Source: a virus. Taken from it: 59,155 bases of DNA. Each line of letters opens with the position of its first letter. Position 1 is the first letter of the stretch. This document shows positions 53,740-59,155 of this stretch, one piece after another. The stretch spans positions 1 through 59,155 of the IMG/VR virus record IMGVR_UViG_3300020468_000007, one strand, 5' to 3'. The position numbers and the translations under genes are program-made. The notes under the pieces are model-generated. The model saw only the letters and a program-made list of their open reading frames with translations, was not told where the DNA came from and did not search any database.

Positions 53740-54758
53740 TGGCACTCGGCACTATTGACACTAATCAGATTGCAAGCGAAGCAGTCACTGTACCGAAGGT
53801 GACTGACCAAGTCTTGTCTAACAGGAACATTTTAATTAATGGCGCAATGCGAGTTCATCAACGGGGAAACCAAGCAACTACAAACGGTGGTTCCGTATAT
53901 TTTGTTGACCGTTTCAATGTTTATCTAAGCGCAGCCAGTGCGGTTGCTAACTTACAGCAATCTACTGATACACCATCTGGGCAAGGGTTTGGAAATAGCC
54001 TGTTGGTTGATGTCACAACGGCGGATACCTCAGTGGGTGCAAGTGAAATTAGTGTATTGCGTCAAATACTAGAGGGTTTGAATCTTCAATCACTTAAATA
54101 TGGCACATCAAGCGCGGAGTCTGTCACGCTTTCATTTTGGGTAAAGTCTCCAAAAACAGGAGTGCATATTTGTGAATTGTGGCATTTGACATCACCAGTA
54201 AGAACTCAAAGTCAAAGTTATACAGTAAGTGCCGCAAACACATGGGAAAAACACTCTGTCACATTTTCAGGTGATACTACCACTGCCCTAGACAATGATA
54301 ACAATTACACATTAGCGGTTCAGTGGGGTTTGTTTGCTGGAACTGATTATACTAGCGGCACATTAGCTACTGCTTGGCAAGATTCAGGAAATACTAATAG
54401 GTATGTGGGGCAACAGAACTTTTTTGATAGCACAAGCAACAACTTCTACCTAACAGGCGTACAGCTTGAGGTAGGTGTAGAAACCCCCTTTGAGCATGAG
54501 GACTACTCAACTACGCTACGCAAGTGCAAACGCTACTATGAATTACTAGAGGGTAGTATATATCCGACTAATTACAGTACCGCAGCATTAGGAAATTATT
54601 TTTGGACAGAAGAAAAACGAGCCGTTCCAACTGTAACAGCAGATACTAACACTGGAGGTCTTGGTTTTAATGGTGTGTATAAATCAGGCGGGTACGTCTA
54701 CAAAAGTCCGGCTAATTTTAACTCTGTTGTGAACATTAGGGGAAATTCTGAAATATGA
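53739..54758 (+). CDS. Tail fibre / receptor-binding protein, copy B
   Basis: 339 aa. DTNQIASEAVTVPKVTDQVL then SNRNILINGAMRVHQRGNQA; a beta-sandwich middle; and TPFEHEDYSTTLRKCKRYYE. Paralogue of the 348-aa protein at 233-1279, with the same order of blocks and the same 57-61 aa gene afterwards. Overlaps that small gene by four bases. Confidence 0.78.
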   Translation: MALGTIDTNQIASEAVTVPKVTDQVLSNRNILINGAMRVHQRGNQATTNGGSVYFVDRFNVYLSAASAVANLQQSTDTPSGQGFGNSLLVDVTTADTSVGASEISVLRQILEGLNLQSLKYGTSSAESVTLSFWVKSPKTGVHICELWHLTSPVRTQSQSYTVSAANTWEKHSVTFSGDTTTALDNDNNYTLAVQWGLFAGTDYTSGTLATAWQDSGNTNRYVGQQNFFDSTSNNFYLTGVQLEVGVETPFEHEDYSTTLRKCKRYYELLEGSIYPTNYSTAALGNYFWTEEKRAVPTVTADTNTGGLGFNGVYKSGGYVYKSPANFNSVVNIRGNSEI

Positions 54759-54940
54759 TATTTAAAAATGCAAAATACCATAAGGCTCCACTAGACAATC
54801 CAGATAATAAAAATACTGCTGTTGTAGTTGAAATAAATGGGGTTGAATCGTGGGTTCCTATGGATGAGGAAAATAGTGACTACGCAGAAATACAAAAACA
54901 AGTAGCGGCTGGCACTCTAACAATAGAGGATGCAGATTAA
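54755..54940 (+). CDS. Small fibre-linked protein (61 aa), copy B
   Basis: MIFKNAKYHKAPLDNPDNKN, then VVEINGVESWVPMDEENSDY and the tail AAGTLTIEDAD. It corresponds to the 57-aa protein at 1280-1453 (same position, same tail AGTLTIEDAD). Both ends overlap neighbours. Probably fibre assembly. Confidence 0.75.
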   Translation: MIFKNAKYHKAPLDNPDNKNTAVVVEINGVESWVPMDEENSDYAEIQKQVAAGTLTIEDAD

Positions 54941-55821
54941 TGGCATATCTTGGGCCACCACCATCACAGAAACTAGCAACTCCCACTAGCCAGTATTTTA
55001 GTGGGAATGGTTCTACTACGGCCTTTACATTAAACCGCCCGGTTAATGTGTCTGAAGACCTGAACGTGTTTGTGAATAACGTGCCTCAAGAGCCGGGTTC
55101 TGGAAAGTCCTACACTGCCACAGGAACCACACTAACATTTGATGCAGCCCCAGCCTCTGGGACAAACAATATATACGTTGTCTACCGAGGGCTGGCAGAG
55201 CCAACAACACGACTAGAGCATGATGCTAATCAGGCTCTAGCAGCCACCACTGGTGCTTTTTCTGGGAATGTAACAATTGGCGGAAATTTATCCGTCACAG
55301 GGACAGGCGCTGGCGCTGCGGGGATTACGAGTGCAAGCACAAGTGGGACAGCCATAAATATTGATAGCAGCAATCGTGTTACAATGGGGAGCCAGCCTAG
55401 ATTTTTTTGTGGGCCTTCAGCTAATGCCACTATGAGTAACTCCAACACTGCTCTTACCCAAATTGCTTTTGATACAGAAACCATTGATAGAGGTGGTGAT
55501 TTTGCGTCAAACACATTTACGGCTCCTGTCACAGGAGACTATTTGTTGCATTTTCAGCTTAGAGTTGATTCTGTAGATATTGCTGCCCTTTATTACTATT
55601 TTTTCATACAAACTAGTAACAGAAACTATCAGAATATCATGGCTCCTCACTGGGCATCGGACCCAGAGTACAATCACTTTGCTTTGACTGTGATAGCAGA
55701 CATGGATGCAAACGATACCGCTACGGTTAAATACCAGCAATATCAAGGAACAGATAACCATGCGACAATCATTGGCGGTGATTTACGGTACTCACATTTT
55801 TCGGGCATTTTACTGAGTTAA
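54940..55821 (+). CDS. Tail fibre with C1q/TNF-like C-terminal domain
   Basis: 293 aa. The N-terminal domain (YFSGNGSTTAFTLNRPVNVS, NVPQEPGSGKSYTATGTTLT) is shared with the protein at 56609-57337. The C-terminal 110 residues (FTAPVTGDYLLHFQLRVDSV, ending YSHFSGILLS) have the jelly-roll pattern of C1q/TNF-like domains, used for receptor binding in phage fibres. Shaft segment between them. Confidence 0.72.
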   Translation: MAYLGPPPSQKLATPTSQYFSGNGSTTAFTLNRPVNVSEDLNVFVNNVPQEPGSGKSYTATGTTLTFDAAPASGTNNIYVVYRGLAEPTTRLEHDANQALAATTGAFSGNVTIGGNLSVTGTGAGAAGITSASTSGTAINIDSSNRVTMGSQPRFFCGPSANATMSNSNTALTQIAFDTETIDRGGDFASNTFTAPVTGDYLLHFQLRVDSVDIAALYYYFFIQTSNRNYQNIMAPHWASDPEYNHFALTVIADMDANDTATVKYQQYQGTDNHATIIGGDLRYSHFSGILLS

Positions 55822-55831
55822 GGAATTTAAA

Positions 55832-56131
55832 ATGGCAAATCATACGAAAACAATCACACTGACCGATGTACAGCAAAAGATATTAGCTAATGACTTGTAC
55901 AGTGACAGCGATAATGCTGGTCTTGATGAGTGGATACAGTCAGCAGTTGATGGAAAAATAAATAACTGTTGGAAGCGGATGCAGCAAGAGTGGACAAACA
56001 AACTTATGAATGACGACAGCTTCACTGACAGCATCCCAAGCAATCAGGCAGACTTTGTTGCTCTTATCACGGCTCGTTCAGATTACCAAAACCGCAAGTC
56101 GCGGGATGATGCAAATGTTATAGGAAGTTAA
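55832..56131 (+). CDS. Small fibre-associated protein (99 aa)
   Basis: TKTITLTDVQQKILANDLYS, DAGLDEWIQSAVDGKINNCW then SFTDSIPSNQADFVALITAR. Helical, soluble protein found in marine phage tail modules, likely a fibre chaperone or accessory. Ribosome site AGGAATTTAAA. Not assigned to a named family. Confidence 0.65.
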   Translation: MANHTKTITLTDVQQKILANDLYSDSDNAGLDEWIQSAVDGKINNCWKRMQQEWTNKLMNDDSFTDSIPSNQADFVALITARSDYQNRKSRDDANVIGS

Positions 56132-56136
56132 ATTAG

Positions 56137-56607
56137 ATGCCCATATCTAAAATATTATCAGGCTCCTTAGATAGCGGTAAGGTGTTGCAAGTCAGTCAGG
56201 CAGTAACTTCAGGCAATCAGACTTCTTCTTCACAGACATCTTTAGTTGATATTACTGGTGCTACATTAACCGTTACGCCTACAAGCGCTTCTAACAAGAT
56301 TTTATTGATGTTTGATTTGGGGGCTTACACTAACAATGGCTCTACTTTTCCTATCCCTTATTACGCAATTGTTAGAGGAAGCACAGTTCTACATGCACAA
56401 TCTGGTTGGTATTTAGATGCTCGTAGCGCTGGGACAGTTTTTGGGCAGCAATTATTTAGGATAGGGATGTCATATTTGGACAGCCCATCAACAACTTCAG
56501 CCACCACATATAAATTACAATACAAATCAGCATCTGGGGGTTCGGGGCATCCAACACTTGGAATCGAAGAGGGTAGCACTTTTACACTTATGGAGATTTC
56601 TGCATAA
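56137..56607 (+). CDS. Tail tip/fibre head protein, paralogue 1
   Basis: 156 aa. SKILSGSLDSGKVLQVSQAV then a beta jelly-roll with SSQTSLVDITGATLTVTPTS, SNKILLMFDLGAYTN and the C-terminal YLDSPSTTSATTYKLQYKSA followed by TFTLMEIS. Shares LDSP-x-TTSATTY and (T/L)L-x-EI end with the proteins at 57345 and 57833. Confidence 0.68.
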   Translation: MPISKILSGSLDSGKVLQVSQAVTSGNQTSSSQTSLVDITGATLTVTPTSASNKILLMFDLGAYTNNGSTFPIPYYAIVRGSTVLHAQSGWYLDARSAGTVFGQQLFRIGMSYLDSPSTTSATTYKLQYKSASGGSGHPTLGIEEGSTFTLMEISA

Positions 56608-56608
56608 A

Positions 56609-57337
56609 ATGGCATATATAGGTATAGACCCGAATGTAGGTGACATAACATTCCAGAAGTTCACTGGAACAGGGAGCGCCACTGCCTTCACTCTGGCTCA
56701 ATCCGTTGTGAGCGGTGAGGCTATTGTTGTGACCATAGGAAACGTGGTTCAGGAACCGGGGGTCAGCGCGGCTTATACAGCACAGGCAAACACACTTACA
56801 TTTTCCACTGCCCCTGCCAACGGTGACGTTATTACTGTGCGCTACTTCGGTCGCGCCGTAGACCAGCCAACCAGCTACGCCATGCAGCTATTCAAGTATG
56901 TGGCTACAGCAAGTCAGACTGCGTTTACTGGTGCAGATGCTAACGGTGCCATATTGGCATTCAGTGGGAATGATGTAGACGTTTATCTAAACGGTGTGCA
57001 TCTAGATAGCTCAGACTTTACAGCTAGCAGCGGAGACACAATAACGCTAGGAACGGGCGCGGCGGTAAATGACGAACTTGTAATTAGAGCCTATCGCGCA
57101 TTCACCGTAACTGATACAGTCAGCAAGGCTTCTGGGGGTACGTTTGCTGGTGAGATAACAGCGCCGCAGTTCCAGACAACAAACACAACGGTCGATACGG
57201 CTGTGTTTCGTACAAACGGTCAGAGCGTAACAGAGAACACAACAATAGCGTCAACCAAGAACGCCTTGGCGATTGGCCCTCTAACAATAGGTTCGTCAAC
57301 CACTATTACGGTTAACGGCAACTTAACAATACTGTGA
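56609..57337 (+). CDS. Tail fibre protein with two beta domains (242 aa)
   Basis: ATG 56609 (just past the previous stop); an upstream in-frame extension into the neighbour is unlikely. FTGTGSATAFTLAQSVVSGE, then NVVQEPGVSAAYTAQANTLT and a similar second unit (ASQTAFTGADANGAILAFS). C-terminus NTTIASTKNALAIGPLTIGS. N-terminal domain is paralogous to that of the 54940-55821 protein. Confidence 0.7.
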   Translation: MAYIGIDPNVGDITFQKFTGTGSATAFTLAQSVVSGEAIVVTIGNVVQEPGVSAAYTAQANTLTFSTAPANGDVITVRYFGRAVDQPTSYAMQLFKYVATASQTAFTGADANGAILAFSGNDVDVYLNGVHLDSSDFTASSGDTITLGTGAAVNDELVIRAYRAFTVTDTVSKASGGTFAGEITAPQFQTTNTTVDTAVFRTNGQSVTENTTIASTKNALAIGPLTIGSSTTITVNGNLTIL

Positions 57338-57344
57338 GGCATAG

Positions 57345-57836
57345 ATGGCTTCGATAATAAATGTAGACCAGATTAGGAATGCGGCTGGCACAAGTGCTAT
57401 GACCATTAATAATTCGGGAAAGGTAAACATTCCGGGTCACACGATTCAGACTGTTAGTAATTTCATAACAACTGATTTTAACACAGCAAGCACAAGTTTT
57501 GTAACAACAGGTCTTTCACAAGCTATTACTCCATCATCTACCAGCAGTAAAATTCTATGCATTGTTAGTATGGGTGGGTGGTATATTTCATCGGGTGGTT
57601 CTTCAAGCGCAACTGTTTATAGAGGCTCAACTAATATTGGCAATGGTAATGCTGGTATCATGGGCGTAGAAACCCCTGCTTTACGCATACCTTCTACGGG
57701 ACAAGTTTTAGATAGCCCTAACACCACAAGTGCAACAACTTATACTGTGTATGCTCTGACAAGTGGTCATACAACTTATATTTCTTACTCTAGTTATGGG
57801 CATTTTACACTTACGCTTATGGAGATTGCACAATGA
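57345..57836 (+). CDS. Tail tip/fibre head protein, paralogue 2
   Basis: 163 aa. SIINVDQIRNAAGTSAMTIN, NSGKVNIPGHTIQTVSNFIT, then a jelly-roll ending VLDSPNTTSATTYTVYALTS and FTLTLMEIAQ. Close in plan to the next gene (NIPGHMVQ). ATGA overlap with it. Confidence 0.7.
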   Translation: MASIINVDQIRNAAGTSAMTINNSGKVNIPGHTIQTVSNFITTDFNTASTSFVTTGLSQAITPSSTSSKILCIVSMGGWYISSGGSSSATVYRGSTNIGNGNAGIMGVETPALRIPSTGQVLDSPNTTSATTYTVYALTSGHTTYISYSSYGHFTLTLMEIAQ

Positions 57837-58303
57837 GTAAGCTCTTTGTGGATGACATTGTTGAGAAGACTAGCGGTCACGGTGTAAATATTCCGGGGCA
57901 TATGGTTCAGATTGTGCAAGGAATAAGCACTACTTATACTTCTCTTGGCTCTACTGGCACATATGTAGACACTAATTTAGCAGCAACAATAACTCCTAAA
58001 TTTTCTAGTAGTAAAATCTTAGCTACACTTCATGCGCCAATTGTTTATCGAAATACTGAAGACGCTGTTTTAAGGCTTCTCAGAGGTAGTACAAATGTAT
58101 ATCAGATGAATCTTTGGGCAGGCTCTACTAACGGTGGTTATGGAATGCTAACTGGTTCGTTTGAATTTCTTGATAGTCCCTCAACAACTAGTGCTACTAC
58201 TTACAAAGTACAAATGTTTAAGGACGGGGGAGATTTTTTGTTTAGCTATAGCAATGTTGTAACGTCTACTTCAACACTGACTCTTACGGAGATTGCACAA
58301 TGA
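57833..58303 (+). CDS. Tail tip/fibre head protein, paralogue 3
   Basis: 156 aa. KLFVDDIVEKTSGHGVNIPG, HMVQIVQGISTTYTSLGSTG, then jelly-roll strands and FLDSPSTTSATTYKVQMFKD, LTLTEIAQ. Same family as 56137 and 57345; the three form a run of duplicated receptor-binding candidates. Confidence 0.7.
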   Translation: MSKLFVDDIVEKTSGHGVNIPGHMVQIVQGISTTYTSLGSTGTYVDTNLAATITPKFSSSKILATLHAPIVYRNTEDAVLRLLRGSTNVYQMNLWAGSTNGGYGMLTGSFEFLDSPSTTSATTYKVQMFKDGGDFLFSYSNVVTSTSTLTLTEIAQ

Positions 58304-58803
58304 CAAGCATCTTGAAAGTCTCCGAAATCCAACCAACAACCACTGGTAATCTTATTCAACTTCCAACAGTTCCTTTTGTACACATTTATGGCGCATCAAC
58401 TCAAACAGGAGTAGCGAATGCTACTACTACAGTAGCAGTAATAGACACGGTGTTTGTTGATACACATGGTTTAGCTGATGTAGCTAATAATAGAATAAAA
58501 ATACCAACGGGATTAGCTGGATATTATTGGATTAAAGCTGGAAGTCGCCAAGATTGGATTTCAACAAGAGACATGCTCACAATAGGCATTGGGCCAGACA
58601 GTCAACCTTTTGAATGGTTTACTGAGATAAATGCCAATAGCAACGAAAACTACCGTTATCCAACTTTACACTGTGATGGGGTTCGTTATCTAAACGAAGG
58701 TGATACTGTTATTGCTAAAATTTATCAAACTTCTACGGCTACCAAAACTTATTACGGTGGACAATCAAGTAGATTCATCATGGCGTATAGGATAGGAGGA
58801 TAA
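58300..58803 (+). CDS. Tail fibre head protein, C1q-like (167 aa)
   Basis: MTSILKVSEIQPTTTGNLIQ leader, then GLADVANNRIKIPTGLAGYY, RDMLTIGIGPDSQPF and RYLNEGDTVIAKIYQTSTAT with a C-terminal FIMAYRIGG; strand order resembles a C1q/TNF-type jelly-roll. It shares the leader style of the preceding genes but not their LDSP motif. Confidence 0.68.
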   Translation: MTSILKVSEIQPTTTGNLIQLPTVPFVHIYGASTQTGVANATTTVAVIDTVFVDTHGLADVANNRIKIPTGLAGYYWIKAGSRQDWISTRDMLTIGIGPDSQPFEWFTEINANSNENYRYPTLHCDGVRYLNEGDTVIAKIYQTSTATKTYYGGQSSRFIMAYRIGG

Positions 58804-58836
58804 TATGACTTCAATTAATGGATTTAGAGTAGGATA
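58804..58836 (+). pseudogene. Ten-codon reading frame, possible remnant of a fibre gene
   Basis: Right after the stop, GGAGGATAAT then ATG, encoding MTSINGFRVG and TAG. A strong ribosome site precedes a peptide beginning like the preceding MTSILKVSEI leader. It could be the remnant of a deleted paralogue or a short leader peptide. Low certainty. Confidence 0.35.
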
Positions 58837-58846
58837 GGAGAGTAAA

Positions 58847-59155
58847 ATGAGTATAGCAGAAGCACTTACAGAACTAGGCATTAAGGAATGGGTGCTTAGA
58901 GGTGAGCCAACAACAGAGGCTGAGTTTACCGAGATGTTCCGTAAGGTCACGGGCGCTGACTCCAGTGGCACGGCTATTGAGAGCGCCGACCCTGATGACT
59001 GGGGTACAACTTGGTCAGCAGTCAAAGCAAAGGCTGACGAGATAAAGGCAGCAGAGCCTATGAAGTTGTTACGGGAAGAACGTAACCGCTTGCTTGCAGA
59101 GACAGATTGGTGGGCATCCAGCGACCTAGCTGGTTCAATGAGCGATGAGCGTAAA
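58847..59155 (+). CDS. Tail-fibre assembly chaperone, N-terminal part (3-prime truncated by window end)
   Basis: ATG 58847, AGGAGAGTAAA upstream; open to the last base, 103 residues. MSIAEALTELGIKEWVLRGE and PTTEAEFTEMFRKVTGADSS begin the protein and the LLREERNRLLAETDWW block follows. The last 50 residues match those encoded at 2-150 with a few substitutions, so it is a paralogue or variant of that chaperone. Confidence 0.72.
   Translation, partial: MSIAEALTELGIKEWVLRGEPTTEAEFTEMFRKVTGADSSGTAIESADPDDWGTTWSAVKAKADEIKAAEPMKLLREERNRLLAETDWWASSDLAGSMSDERK

Noticed and set aside
1-59155. Integrase, repressor, reverse transcriptase (diversity-generating retroelement), tRNA or insertion sequence
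   Set aside because: No protein with the needed motifs and no matching template or variable repeats or cloverleaf were seen by eye; a profile search would be needed to exclude remote members.

Overview
The window is an essentially complete genome of a tailed, podovirus-like bacteriophage, very probably marine. The evidence is a full set of phage modules: terminase small and large subunits, a P22-like portal, scaffold, an HK97-fold-type capsid protein, gp4-like and gp10-like tail accessory factors, ejection proteins, a GH24 lysozyme and a 3-TM holin. The virion genes are interspersed with short protein families that recur in uncultured marine phages. There is no integrase, repressor, phage RNA polymerase, tRNA, CRISPR array or rRNA. 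The overall plan resembles the HMO-2011 type of SAR116/Roseobacter-infecting podoviruses. The host cannot be read from the sequence; a marine alphaproteobacterium is an inference.

Layout. (1) 1-15210, plus strand: the end of a tail-fibre assembly chaperone, tail fibres, the gp10-like tail hub (3617-5788), internal/ejection proteins (6015-13859, including one of 1440 aa), then lysozyme and lysis-associated membrane proteins. (2) 15176-29416, minus strand: the replication operon (PolA-type polymerase, UvrD-like helicase, AEP-type primase, a candidate SSB, a PD-(D/E)XK nuclease, an SNF2-like helicase), headed by about seventeen small overlapping genes of unknown function. (3) 29417-30700: an AT-rich segment with a 9-bp iteron array, followed by a plus-strand island carrying the small terminase and a VRR-NUC nuclease. 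(4) 30707-33107, minus strand: two more sets of small genes, each ending at an intrinsic terminator that is followed by CCTGCGG repeats. (5) 33346-59155, plus strand: large terminase, portal, holin, co-chaperonin, scaffold, capsid, a run of very basic microproteins, head-tail adaptors and a long receptor-binding module.

If the two ends are joined, the late genes form one plus-strand transcription unit from 33.3 kb through the junction to 15.2 kb, converging on the minus-strand early genes at 15.2 kb. The first 229 bases and the last 309 bases hold two close but non-identical copies of one chaperone gene (about 92 percent identical over roughly 150 bases). The fibre plus 57-61 aa gene pair is also present near each end. 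The ends are therefore either paralogous duplicated cassettes or allelic variants collapsed imperfectly by assembly.

How it works together: the minus-strand genes are the likely early functions (host takeover, nucleotide and DNA metabolism, replication). Replication probably relies on PolA (with Leu at the position equivalent to E. coli 762), the AEP primase and the SSB candidate; the latter two both end in an acidic D(E)VPF tip like the protein-docking tail of bacterial SSB. The plus-strand late genes build the particle, with a phage GroES-like co-chaperonin placed just before scaffold and capsid. Lysis uses the holin (39.6 kb), the GH24 lysozyme (13.9 kb) and nearby single-TM proteins.
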